Assembly (NCBI RefSeq): GCF_000442255.1
Contig: NZ_KE557278.1
Span: 98,466 to 162,465 of the forward strand
Source: Salipiger mucosus DSM 16094
GTDB lineage: Bacteria; Pseudomonadota; Alphaproteobacteria; Rhodobacterales; Rhodobacteraceae
Length of the DNA stretch: 64,000 nt
Reading direction: 5' to 3'
Numbering within the stretch: the first letter of the stretch is position 1; every line of letters begins with the position of its first letter. Of this stretch, positions 9,694 through 17,485 are shown piece by piece. The notes under the pieces are model-generated. The model did not search any database. It was given only the letters and a program-made list of their open reading frames with translations, and was not told the DNA's origin. A program made the position numbers and the translations under genes.

Positions 9694-10718
9694 AGCTCAC
9701 CGGGCGCGACGCGCAGGCCTATTTCCGCAAGCCCGACACGACGCGGCCGGCGGTCCTGCTCTACGGCGAGGACGCCATGCGCGTGGCCCATCGTCGCGCG
9801 GAGGTGATCGAGGCACTGGCCGGCCCCGAGGCCGAGGCCGAGATGCGCCTCGCGCGGATTCCGGCCTCCGAACTTCGCGGCGATCCGGCGATGCTTCTGG
9901 ACGCGATCAAGGCGCAGGGGTTCTTTCCGGGGCCGCGCGTGGCCTTCGTCGAGGGGGCGAACGACGGACTCGTCGGCCCCATCGGCACCGCGCTCGAGGA
10001 TTGGCGCGAGGGCGATGCGCAGATCGTCGTGACGGCGGGCGTGCTGGCGGCCAAGTCGAAGTTGCGCAAGCTCTTCGAGAACGACCGCGCGGCGCTGGCC
10101 ATCGGCATCTATTCCGACCCGCCGGGCCGGGCCGAGATCGAGGCGGCGCTGGCCAAGGCCGGCCTCGAACAGGTCGACCGCGGCGCCTGGGACGCGCTCG
10201 AGACGCTGGCCCGCGCGCTCGAGCCAGGCGATTTCCGGCAGGTGCTGGACAAGATCGCGCTTTACAAGCTGGACGACCCCGCTCCGCTCACGCCCGAGGA
10301 GGTCTCGCTCTGCGCCCCCGCCTCGATCGAGGCCGAGCTCGACGACATCCTGCACGTCGTGGCCGAGGGCCGCAGCGCCGAGATCGGGCCGCTGGTTCAG
10401 CGGCTCGAGGGACAGGGGGTGGCGCCGGTAACGCTGCTCATCATGGCGATGCGCCACTTCCGCGTCCTCTACGCGCTGGCCTCTGCGCCGGGCGGGCCGC
10501 AGGCGGGCGTGCAGAAGCTGCGCCCGCCGCTCTTCGGGCCGCGCCGCGACCGCATGCTGCGGCAGGCCCAGGGCTGGACCGCCGACAAGCTCGAGACGGC
10601 GCTGGGCCAGCTGATGGACACCGACCTGTCGATCCGCTCGGCCGGGCAGCGTGCGCCGGCCATGGCGCTTGTCGAACGCGCCTTCGTGCGGCTGGCCTGG
10701 GTACACAACCGGCGTTGA
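9690..10718 (+). CDS. holA: DNA polymerase III delta subunit
   Basis: A 342-residue protein of normal HolA length. Features include an N-terminal AAA+-like domain (PAVLLYGEDAMRVAHRRAEV), LLDAIKAQGFFPGPRVAFVEGAND in the position of the clamp-contacting segment, and a C-terminal collar domain (LIMAMRHFRVLYAL). Delta opens the beta clamp within the clamp loader. The start overlaps the lptE stop as ATGA, so translation is probably coupled. It ends convergent to the DUF1244 gene. Confidence 0.95.
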   Translation: MKLTGRDAQAYFRKPDTTRPAVLLYGEDAMRVAHRRAEVIEALAGPEAEAEMRLARIPASELRGDPAMLLDAIKAQGFFPGPRVAFVEGANDGLVGPIGTALEDWREGDAQIVVTAGVLAAKSKLRKLFENDRAALAIGIYSDPPGRAEIEAALAKAGLEQVDRGAWDALETLARALEPGDFRQVLDKIALYKLDDPAPLTPEEVSLCAPASIEAELDDILHVVAEGRSAEIGPLVQRLEGQGVAPVTLLIMAMRHFRVLYALASAPGGPQAGVQKLRPPLFGPRRDRMLRQAQGWTADKLETALGQLMDTDLSIRSAGQRAPAMALVERAFVRLAWVHNRR

Positions 10719-10779
10719 GGCGCCCAAATCCCTTGGCAACGAATTTTCAGATCGCTTCAAGGAGATCCGGGCGCGCCGG

Positions 10780-11094
10780 TCAGCCGTCCTTGCCCACGTT
10801 CTCGCGGAAGGCCTTGTCGAAGGCGGCCTTCTTGGCGTCGTCCGCCTCGGTCTGGGTCTGCGCCTTCCAGTCCTCGTAGGGCATGCCGTAGAAGATCTCG
10901 CGCGCCTGCTCCTTGTCCATGTCGATGCCGCGCTCCTGCGCCGCCTCCATGTACCAGCGCGACAGGCAGTTGCGGCAGAAACCGGCGAGGTTCATCAGGT
11001 CGATGTTCTGAACCTCGGAGCGGTCCTCCATCAGGTGCTGACGCAGTCGGCGAAAGGCCGCGGCCTCGAGTTCCGTGCGTGTGCGGTCGTCCAT
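10780..11094 (-). CDS. DUF1244 family protein
   Basis: A 104-residue soluble protein matching DUF1244: LMNLAGFCRNCLSRWYMEAA contains a conserved pair of cysteines spaced C-x2-C, and YGMPYEDWKAQ follows. Function is unknown; the cysteines could bind metal. It lies 16 bp downstream of the N-formylglutamate amidohydrolase gene on the same strand, a pairing common in alphaproteobacteria, so they are probably co-transcribed. Confidence 0.9.
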   Translation of the reverse strand: MDDRTRTELEAAAFRRLRQHLMEDRSEVQNIDLMNLAGFCRNCLSRWYMEAAQERGIDMDKEQAREIFYGMPYEDWKAQTQTEADDAKKAAFDKAFRENVGKDG

Positions 11095-11110
11095 GGTCGG
11101 TCCTCCTCTC

Positions 11111-11848
11111 TCAGTCGGGCACTTCGTCTAGCGCCGCCGCAATCGGCGGGGCCAGCCGTTGCCCCCAGTGCGCCTGCGCCTGCTCGGTCTCGATCAGGTC
11201 GTTGCGCACCTCGATGAGCGTGTTGTTGCGCCCGTGGCGCAGCGCGTGCCGGTCGATGGCGTCGCCCGGCAGGTGGCCGGGGTAGGGATGGTTGCGCCCC
11301 ACGGTCAAGTCCGGCTCGGCGTCCAGCCTTGCGATCAGCGGGTCCGAGAGCCGCCGGTCCCAAGCGTGCAGGATGCCGATGTGCCAGGGCCGCGTCGGCC
11401 GTCCGCGCAACTGCCGCGTGAAGGAGTGGACCGAGACGATGGCCACGTCCTCGCGCCCGCCGATGGTGCGCTCGATGGCCGCGTGGTAGGGGCGATGGTA
11501 GGCCTCCAGCCGCCGCTCGCGCTCGGCATGGCCGGCATCGCGATTGCGCGGGATCACCGAGCCGTCGTAGAGGCGCATCAGCAGCGTCGGGTCGTCCTCG
11601 CCACGGTTGGGGTCGATCACGAGCCGCGAGAAATCCGCCCAGACCAGCGGAGCGTCCAGCCCCTCGGCCAGGGCGCGGGCGACGCCAAGGGCGCCTACAT
11701 CGTAGGCAATGTGGCGCGCCATGTCCGCTTCGGGCAGGCCCAGGCTTCCCCCGAGATCGGGCGGCACGGTATTCGTCGCGTGATCGCAGGTGACCAGAAA
11801 GCGCCCTTTCCGTCCGGCACCCTCGACGTGGTATGGCGTGTAGGTCAT
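11111..11848 (-). CDS. N-formylglutamate amidohydrolase family protein
   Basis: A 245-residue protein with family motifs TCDHATNTVP, WADFSRLVIDPNR, VHSFTR and NHPYPGH, which supply histidine and acidic metal ligands. Members hydrolyse N-formyl-L-glutamate to glutamate and formate, the last step of one histidine-degradation route; this shorter type may have another amide substrate. No hut genes are nearby. The start at 11848 (MTYTPY) fits the family; an in-frame ATG at 11872 would add eight residues and also lacks a good ribosome-binding site. It forms an operon with the DUF1244 gene and is divergent from pyk. Confidence 0.87.
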   Translation of the reverse strand: MTYTPYHVEGAGRKGRFLVTCDHATNTVPPDLGGSLGLPEADMARHIAYDVGALGVARALAEGLDAPLVWADFSRLVIDPNRGEDDPTLLMRLYDGSVIPRNRDAGHAERERRLEAYHRPYHAAIERTIGGREDVAIVSVHSFTRQLRGRPTRPWHIGILHAWDRRLSDPLIARLDAEPDLTVGRNHPYPGHLPGDAIDRHALRHGRNNTLIEVRNDLIETEQAQAHWGQRLAPPIAAALDEVPD

Positions 11849-12001
11849 GGTGTCTTCATCATTTCCCCGCATGACATAGAGGAGTTGCGCGGCGAAGGGA
11901 ATTGGACAATAACCCGCGACGGGGCCGTTAGCGATAACCGCGCCGCGGGTCGTTTAAAGCTGAACCATCCGGCGGGCGGCCTGCCGGAGAAGGGGACCGA
12001 C

Positions 12002-13447
12002 ATGAGACGTTTGCGCAAAGTCAAGATCGTGGCGACGCTGGGACCCTCCAGCAACACCTACGAGATGATCCGCACCCTGCACGAGGCCGGCGCCGACGTG
12101 TTCCGCCTCAACATGAGCCACGGCAGCCACGAGGACATCACCAAGCTGCACCGCGCCATCCGGCAGGTGGAAAAGGACCTCGACAGCCCCATCGCCATCC
12201 TGGCCGACCTTCAGGGTCCCAAGCTTCGGGTCGGTGAATTCGCCAACGGCGAGGAAGAACTCGAGTGGGGCGAGACCTTCCGCCTCGATCTCGACGAGAC
12301 GCCGGGCGACCACAAGCGCGTGCACCTGCCGCACCCCGAGATCTTCCAGGCTCTGGGCGTCGGGGCGCACCTGCTGGTCAACGACGGCAAGATCCGCCTG
12401 CGGGTCGAGGAATGCGGCGAGGATTTCGCGAACTGCGTCGTCGAGGCCGGCGGCACGATCTCGAATCGCAAGGGCGTGAACGTGCCCGACGTGGTGCTGC
12501 CGCTGGCCGCGCTTTCGGACAAGGACCGCAAGGACCTCGAGTTCGTCGCGGCGCTGGGTGTCGACTGGCTGGCGCTCAGCTTCGTGCAGCGCCCGGAGGA
12601 CGTCGAGGAGGCGCGCAAGCTCTGCGACGGCCGCGCGGCGATCCTGTCGAAGATCGAGAAGCCGTCGGCGGTCAAGAGCTTCGATCGCATCCTCGAGGCC
12701 TCGGACGGCATCATGGTGGCGCGCGGTGATCTCGGCGTCGAGATGCCGGTGCAGGCGGTTCCGCCGATCCAGAAGCGCCTGATCCGCAAGTGCCGGACGG
12801 CCGGCAAGCCGGTGATCGTGGCGACGCAGATGCTCGAGTCGATGATCGAGAGCCCGATGCCCACGCGGGCCGAGGTCTCGGACGTTGCGACCGCCATCTA
12901 CGAGGGCACCGACGCCATCATGCTCTCGGCCGAGTCGGCGGCCGGCGACTACCCGGTCGAGGCCGTCACGACGATGAACAACGTGGCCATCGGCGTCGAA
13001 AACGACCCGACCTACACCGAGATTCTCGAGGCCAGCCGCCACATCGAGCGCACCACCGTGGCCGACGGCATCGTCGCCGCCGCGCGCGAGATCGCCGAGA
13101 CGGCCAATATCAAGGTCATCTGCTGCTTCACCTCCTCGGGCAACACGCCCGCGCTGGTGGCCCGCGAGCGGCCGCGCGTGCCGATCATCGCCATGACCAG
13201 CCTGCGCGGCACCGCGCGGCGGCTGTCGCTGACCTGGGGCACCAACTGCGTGATGACCGGCGAGCTCGAGCGCTTCAAGCAGGCGGTGGTCAACGCGGCG
13301 CGCGCCGCGCGGGCGCAGGGCTATGCCGGCACCGAGGACCAGATCGTCGTGACCGCGGGCGTGCCCTTCAACATGCCGGGCACGACCAACATCCTGCGCG
13401 TCGCGCCCTGCGACGAACGGCTGATCTTCTCGACCGACCCCGAGTGA
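12002..13447 (+). CDS. pyk: Pyruvate kinase
   Basis: A 481-residue enzyme of standard length. Diagnostic motifs: LNMSHGS, LADLQGPKLRVG, the active-site signature around ILSKIEKPSAV with its catalytic lysine, MVARGDLGVEMP, ATQMLESM and the C-terminal domain. It converts phosphoenolpyruvate and ADP to pyruvate and ATP. The ATG at 12002 follows GAGAAGGGG with good spacing; the open frame upstream is not coding. It is divergent from the amidohydrolase gene and ends in a hairpin. Confidence 0.98.
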   Translation: MRRLRKVKIVATLGPSSNTYEMIRTLHEAGADVFRLNMSHGSHEDITKLHRAIRQVEKDLDSPIAILADLQGPKLRVGEFANGEEELEWGETFRLDLDETPGDHKRVHLPHPEIFQALGVGAHLLVNDGKIRLRVEECGEDFANCVVEAGGTISNRKGVNVPDVVLPLAALSDKDRKDLEFVAALGVDWLALSFVQRPEDVEEARKLCDGRAAILSKIEKPSAVKSFDRILEASDGIMVARGDLGVEMPVQAVPPIQKRLIRKCRTAGKPVIVATQMLESMIESPMPTRAEVSDVATAIYEGTDAIMLSAESAAGDYPVEAVTTMNNVAIGVENDPTYTEILEASRHIERTTVADGIVAAAREIAETANIKVICCFTSSGNTPALVARERPRVPIIAMTSLRGTARRLSLTWGTNCVMTGELERFKQAVVNAARAARAQGYAGTEDQIVVTAGVPFNMPGTTNILRVAPCDERLIFSTDPE

Positions 13448-13471
13448 GGGCGGGCGGCTCCGGCCGCCCTC
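13446..13471 (+). terminator. GC hairpin after pyk
   Basis: An 8-bp stem (13446-13453 with 13464-13471) overlaps the pyk stop. It has no T-run, so it may act as a processing or weak termination signal. Confidence 0.5.
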
Positions 13472-13571
13472 TGCCCACCCGCGACACTGCCGCCGGCCGG
13501 AATGCTGCCCGCTCCGGGCCTTGCGTCGTCCCGGCCGGCTGCTACCCTGCGGCCCTTTGCAGCGAGGGCCC

Positions 13572-13796
13572 ATGACCCCGGACCAGTTTCTCGTTCTCGG
13601 CCTTTGTCTCGCGGTGATCGCGGTCCCCGCGATCATCTCGGCTTGGTCGGACCGGCGGGCGCCGCGGGTGGGCTCGGTCGTGCTCCTCGCGGGGTTGGCG
13701 CTGGTCCTGCACGCCATCGTCAACAAGCCCGGAGGCTACGAACTCGCGGCTCTGCCGGGGGTGCTGTTCGGGGTGATCGGTGATCTGATCCGCTAG
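13572..13796 (+). CDS. Small two-helix membrane protein
   Basis: A 74-residue protein with a transmembrane helix near residues 5-20 (FLVLGLCLAVIAVPAII) and another at about 31-43, plus a hydrophobic C-terminus. GAGGG lies just upstream of the ATG. A similar short protein occurs between pyk and rpmI in related genomes as far as I recall. No function is known. A start 17 codons upstream is possible but would place an arginine-rich tail before the first helix. Confidence 0.7.
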   Translation: MTPDQFLVLGLCLAVIAVPAIISAWSDRRAPRVGSVVLLAGLALVLHAIVNKPGGYELAALPGVLFGVIGDLIR

Positions 13797-13832
13797 CGCC
13801 GCGGGTGGACCGGGACGCGGCGCAGAATGCAC

Positions 13833-13861
13833 TTGCATGACGTAAGGCTGGCGACTATAGG
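13833..13861 (+). promoter_or_regulatory. Probable rpmI-rplT promoter
   Basis: TTGCAT (13833-13838) and TATAGG (13856-13861) with a 17 bp spacer give a leader of about 65 nt before rpmI. In many bacteria this leader is bound by L20 for autoregulation; I could not identify the L20 site here. Confidence 0.45.
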
Positions 13862-13934
13862 GGCGCCTCGACCCGCGCGGCCGGCCGGTAGTGGCATGCC
13901 GAGTCGCGCCTGACACCGGTACAAGGAGACGGAA

Positions 13935-14135
13935 ATGCCCAAGATGAAGACGAAGTCGAGCGCGAAGAAGCGCTTCAAGGTGAGCGCGAGCGGCAAGGTG
14001 ATCGCCGCGCAGGCCGGCAAGCGCCACGGCATGATCAAGCGCCACAAGAAATTCATTCGTGACGCCCGCGGCACCACGACCCTCAGCAAGCCCGACGAGA
14101 AGATCGTCAAGGGCTTCATGCCCTACGACCGCTAA
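13935..14135 (+). CDS. rpmI: 50S ribosomal protein L35
   Basis: A 66-residue, very basic protein with the L35 signature ([30 protein letters not shown]). It is part of the large ribosomal subunit. AAGGAGA lies upstream of the ATG. It is followed 18 bp later by rplT, the standard pair. Confidence 0.98.
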   Translation: MPKMKTKSSAKKRFKVSASGKVIAAQAGKRHGMIKRHKKFIRDARGTTTLSKPDEKIVKGFMPYDR

Positions 14136-14153
14136 GCGAGGAGGATCGAGACC

Positions 14154-14522
14154 ATGGCACGAGTCAAAGGTGGTACCGTCACCCACGCCCGTCACAAGAA
14201 GATCACGAAGGCAGCGAAGGGCTACTACGGCCGTCGCAAGAACACCTTCAAGGTTGCCGCGCAGGCCGTCGACAAGGCCAACCAGTACGCGACGCGCGAC
14301 CGCAAGAACCGCAAGCGCAACTTCCGCGCGCTCTGGATCCAGCGGATCAACGCCGCCGTCCGCGCGCACGACGAGTCGCTGACCTACTCGACCTTCATCA
14401 ACGGCCTGACCCGGGCCGGCATCGAGGTCGACCGCAAGGTCCTCGCCGACCTGGCCGTGCACGAGCCCGAGGCCTTCGGTGCCATCGTGGACCAGGCCAA
14501 GGGCGCGCTCGCCGCGGCCTGA
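14154..14522 (+). CDS. rplT: 50S ribosomal protein L20
   Basis: A 122-residue protein beginning [17 protein letters not shown], with the basic N-terminal tail that threads into 23S rRNA and the globular domain ([15 protein letters not shown]). L20 is needed early in 50S assembly and often represses its own operon. AGGAGGA precedes the ATG. A terminator follows. Confidence 0.98.
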   Translation: MARVKGGTVTHARHKKITKAAKGYYGRRKNTFKVAAQAVDKANQYATRDRKNRKRNFRALWIQRINAAVRAHDESLTYSTFINGLTRAGIEVDRKVLADLAVHEPEAFGAIVDQAKGALAAA

Positions 14523-14549
14523 GCCGACCCGCTTTTCGGGAATTTGTAG

Positions 14550-14577
14550 CGCCGTCCGGATTTCCGGGCGGCGTTTT
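14550..14577 (+). terminator. Rho-independent terminator after rplT
   Basis: A 10-bp stem with one G-T wobble (14550-14559 with 14564-14573), a 4-nt loop and TTTT directly after. Confidence 0.85.
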
Positions 14578-14633
14578 GCCGTTCCGGGACGGTGTTTGCG
14601 TATTTGGAACAAGAAGAAGCACGGGGCGGTGTC

Positions 14634-14662
14634 TTGCACCCCGGCGCCGCAGTGGGTAGCTA
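14634..14662 (+). promoter_or_regulatory. Probable pheS promoter
   Basis: TTGCAC (14634-14639) and TAGCTA (14657-14662) with a 17 bp spacer lie between the rplT terminator and pheS, giving a leader of about 22 nt. Confidence 0.45.
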
Positions 14663-14690
14663 GGCGCCAATCGATCTCCGGAGGCCCGCG

Positions 14691-15761
14691 ATGGACGCTT
14701 TGCGCGACAAGTATATCGACCTGATCGGCAGCGCCGGCGACGAGGCCGCGCTCGAGGACCTGCGCGTGCAGGCCGTCGGCAAGAAGGGCGAGATCAGCCT
14801 CAAGATGCGCGAGCTGGGCAAGATGAGCCCGGAGGAGCGGCAGGTCATGGGGCCGAAGCTCAACGCGCTCAAGGACGAGATCAACGCGGCGCTGTCGGCC
14901 AAGAAGGCGGCGCTGGCGGATGCCGCGCTCGAGGAGCGGCTGAAGGGCGAGTGGCTGGACGTGACGCTGCCGGGACGGGGGCGCCGGACGGGCAGCATCC
15001 ACCCGGTGAGCCAGGTCTGGGAGGAATGCACCGCGATCTTCGCCGATATGGGCTTCTCCGTGGCCGAGGGCCCGCAGGTCGAGACCGACTGGTACAACTT
15101 CGACGCGCTGAACATCCCGGGCCACCACCCGGCGCGGGCCGAGATGGACACCTTCTACATGCACCGTGCCGAGGGCGATGACCGCCCGCCGCACGTGCTG
15201 CGCACCCATACCTCGCCGGTGCAGATCCGCTCGATGGAAGCGGGCGGCGCGCCGACCCGCATCATCTGCCCGGGCCGCGTCTACCGCGCCGACTACGATC
15301 AGACGCACACGCCGATGTTCCACCAGGTCGAGGGACTGGCCATCGACAAGGATATCTCGATGGCGAACCTCAAGTGGGTGCTCGAGGAGTTCTTCTCGGC
15401 CTATTTCGGCACCTCCGTGAAGACGCGCTTCCGCGCCTCGCATTTCCCCTTCACCGAGCCCTCGGCCGAGGTCGACATCCAGTGCCAGTGGAAGGACGGC
15501 TCGGTCGTCGTGGGCGAAGGGGACGACTGGCTCGAGGTGCTGGGCTCGGGGATGGTGCATCCCAAGGTCCTGCAGGCCGGCGGGATCGACCCTGACGAGT
15601 GGCAGGGCTTCGCCTTCGGCATGGGGATCGACCGTATCGCCATGCTGAAGTACGGCATCCCGGACCTGCGGGCCTTCTTCGATTCCGACCTGCGCTGGCT
15701 GCGGCACTACGGCTTCGCCTCGCTCGACGTGCCGACGCTGCACGGCGGGCTTTCGCGCTAG
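14691..15761 (+). CDS. pheS: Phenylalanyl-tRNA synthetase alpha subunit
   Basis: A 356-residue class II synthetase subunit. An N-terminal coiled coil (tRNA contact) is followed by the catalytic core: motif 2 region [20 protein letters not shown] and motif 3 region [11 protein letters not shown]. It binds PheT to form the alpha2-beta2 enzyme that charges tRNA-Phe. CCGGAGG precedes the ATG. Its partner pheT lies 25 kb downstream (40748), separated by accessory genes, whereas in many bacteria the two are adjacent. Confidence 0.98.
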   Translation: MDALRDKYIDLIGSAGDEAALEDLRVQAVGKKGEISLKMRELGKMSPEERQVMGPKLNALKDEINAALSAKKAALADAALEERLKGEWLDVTLPGRGRRTGSIHPVSQVWEECTAIFADMGFSVAEGPQVETDWYNFDALNIPGHHPARAEMDTFYMHRAEGDDRPPHVLRTHTSPVQIRSMEAGGAPTRIICPGRVYRADYDQTHTPMFHQVEGLAIDKDISMANLKWVLEEFFSAYFGTSVKTRFRASHFPFTEPSAEVDIQCQWKDGSVVVGEGDDWLEVLGSGMVHPKVLQAGGIDPDEWQGFAFGMGIDRIAMLKYGIPDLRAFFDSDLRWLRHYGFASLDVPTLHGGLSR

Positions 15762-15810
15762 GGTCGCTGCAGCCGGGCCTCGCGCAAAGGAGCACACGGG
15801 GATTCGGGTC

Positions 15811-16095
15811 ATGAAGCTCTTCCGACACGAGAACCGCGACCGTAACGACGACACGCGCCGGGTCTATGCGCTCTTCGAACTGGCGCATACTTCTGTCGAT
15901 TTCGGCGCGGCCTTCTGCTTTACCGTCGGCTCGGTGCTGTTCTTCTGGAAGAGCCTCGAGACCCAGGCGATCTGGCTGTTCACGGTCGGCTCCGTGCTGT
16001 TCATGGCTAAGCCCTCGCTGCGACTCGCGCGCGAGATCAAGCTGCTGCGCATGGGCCGCTACGAGGACCTCGCGGAGCGGGCCGAGGAGGAGTGA
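15811..16095 (+). CDS. YrhK family membrane protein
   Basis: A 94-residue protein with two hydrophobic segments (about 29-45 and 53-66) fitting the YrhK-like domain, including the repeated phrase VGSVLF. The function of the family is unknown. It stands alone downstream of pheS; no clear Shine-Dalgarno sequence is visible (AAAGGAG lies about 20 bases upstream). Confidence 0.78.
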   Translation: MKLFRHENRDRNDDTRRVYALFELAHTSVDFGAAFCFTVGSVLFFWKSLETQAIWLFTVGSVLFMAKPSLRLAREIKLLRMGRYEDLAERAEEE

Positions 16096-16120
16096 CCCGG
16101 CCGCGCTCGGCCGGCTTGCG

Positions 16121-17263
16121 TCAGGCCGTGCCGCCGAGATGCGCGCGCAGCCGTGCGAGGAGCCGGGCCCTCCGGGGGCTTTCGGCGTCCTGCCGGCGGG
16201 TGGCGAGCATGACGCGGGTGGTGCCGCCTTCGGTCTCGAGCGGGCGCAGGGCCAGCGCATCCTCGTCGGCGGCGCCGGGGCGCGCGGCGACCAGCGCATA
16301 GCCCAGGCCCCGGGCCACGAGGCCGCGGACCGTGGATGCCGAGCTTGACCGGAGGGCGATGCGCGGCTCGACCCCGGCCTCGCGCAGGAGCGCGGGGAAG
16401 CGGTCTTCGGCGGGTGGGGCATCGAGCAGCACCATCGGCATGTCGGCCAGATCGCGCGGTGCGATACCCTGCTTTTCGGCCAGCGGGTGCCCGGCCGGTA
16501 GGGCGACATGCGGGGCGAGGTCGAGCAGGGGCTCGGCCGCCACGTCCGGCGAGAGCTCGAAATCGTGCAGAAGGGCGGCGTCGGCCTCGCCCGAGGCCAG
16601 CGCTTCGGTCACGCGGCGGTGGTCGCCCTCGATCAGGCGCAGCGGATCGCCATCGCCGCCGGCCAGAAGCTCGGGCAGCAGCCAGGACCCCAGCGTGTGA
16701 AAGCAGGCGAGCGTCAGCGCGCGGTCGGCGGCGCGCGCGGCGGCGAGGGTGCCGGCGCTTTCGATCCGGGCGGGGCTGCCGTAGGCGCGCTGCGCGTAGA
16801 CCAGCGGCAGGCCGGGCGTGCCCAGCGTGACAGACTGGACCTCGCCGAAGAAGACGTGATGGGTGCCGACCTGGTCCTGTGCCACGATCCGGCAGTCGAA
16901 GCTCACGAGGGCGTTGTCCAGCGCCGGTGACCCCGAGGGCATGTCCTGCCAGCCGGCGCAGTCGAACTTGTCGGCGAGTTCTTCGCGAAAACGCCCGGCG
17001 AAGGCGTCGGCGACATAGGCCTGGCTGTCGCGCAGGACGTTGACGCAGAAGACCCCGTTGCGGCGCATCGGCGGGTTGGCCGAGGCGGTCTCGTTGACGC
17101 AGACCAGCAGCGTCGGTTTGTCGGTGTCGGCCGAGACCGAGGACATGGCCGAGACGGTCACGCCCGCGCGCCCCGCGGCACCATCGGTGGTGACAACGTT
17201 GACGGTGGCTGCGGCGCGGCCCATGCCGGCGATGAAGCGGTCGCGCAGGGTCTCTGTGCTCAT
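16121..17263 (-). CDS. Flavin reductase domain fused to a LysR-type effector-binding domain
   Basis: A 380-residue protein. Residues 1-165 are a flavin-reductase-like FMN-binding barrel (AAATVNVVTTDGAAGRAGVTVSAMSS, GVFCVNVLRD, FDCRIVAQDQVGTHHVFFGEV). Residues 180-375 resemble the periplasmic-binding-type effector domain of LysR regulators (LTLACFHTLGSWLLPELL, ALASGEADAALLHDF, VARGLGYALV) but no helix-turn-helix is present. The first domain would reduce FMN with NAD(P)H; the second may sense a small aromatic or related ligand. The start at 17263 follows GGAAGGG. No partner monooxygenase is nearby. Confidence 0.82.
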   Translation of the reverse strand: MSTETLRDRFIAGMGRAAATVNVVTTDGAAGRAGVTVSAMSSVSADTDKPTLLVCVNETASANPPMRRNGVFCVNVLRDSQAYVADAFAGRFREELADKFDCAGWQDMPSGSPALDNALVSFDCRIVAQDQVGTHHVFFGEVQSVTLGTPGLPLVYAQRAYGSPARIESAGTLAAARAADRALTLACFHTLGSWLLPELLAGGDGDPLRLIEGDHRRVTEALASGEADAALLHDFELSPDVAAEPLLDLAPHVALPAGHPLAEKQGIAPRDLADMPMVLLDAPPAEDRFPALLREAGVEPRIALRSSSASTVRGLVARGLGYALVAARPGAADEDALALRPLETEGGTTRVMLATRRQDAESPRRARLLARLRAHLGGTA

Positions 17264-17370
17264 GCCGGGGCCCTTCCGGAGGGCCGGGGGGCGTGGGAAC
17301 TCGGGAAAGTCATCGTGGCGGGTTCCGGTCCTTGCGGTAAGGGTTTGCGGCTGTGCCGCCGTGACCCGCC

Positions 17371-17398
17371 TTGAAACGCCGCGTGTTGGCGAGGTCAA
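17371..17398 (-). promoter_or_regulatory. Possible promoter of the flavin reductase gene
   Basis: On the minus strand TTGACC (17398-17393) and TTTCAA (17376-17371) are spaced 16 bp, about 110 bp before the ATG. Confidence 0.3.
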
Positions 17399-17443
17399 GG
17401 GTCGGGCCCTGGGCGTGAACTTGCACCGCGCCGGCGGGGGAGC

Positions 17444-17467
17444 AAGATTTTTTGTTCGAAAAATCTT
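17444..17467 (-). terminator. AT-rich palindromic hairpin after the APH/kinase gene
   Basis: A perfect 9-bp stem (17444-17452 with 17459-17467) made almost wholly of A and T stands out in this GC-rich sequence. It lies 19 bp past the stop of the APH/kinase gene. The T-run is inside the stem, so it could terminate transcription or be a protein-binding site. Confidence 0.55.
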
Positions 17468-17485
17468 GGGGCGCTCCGATCGATG

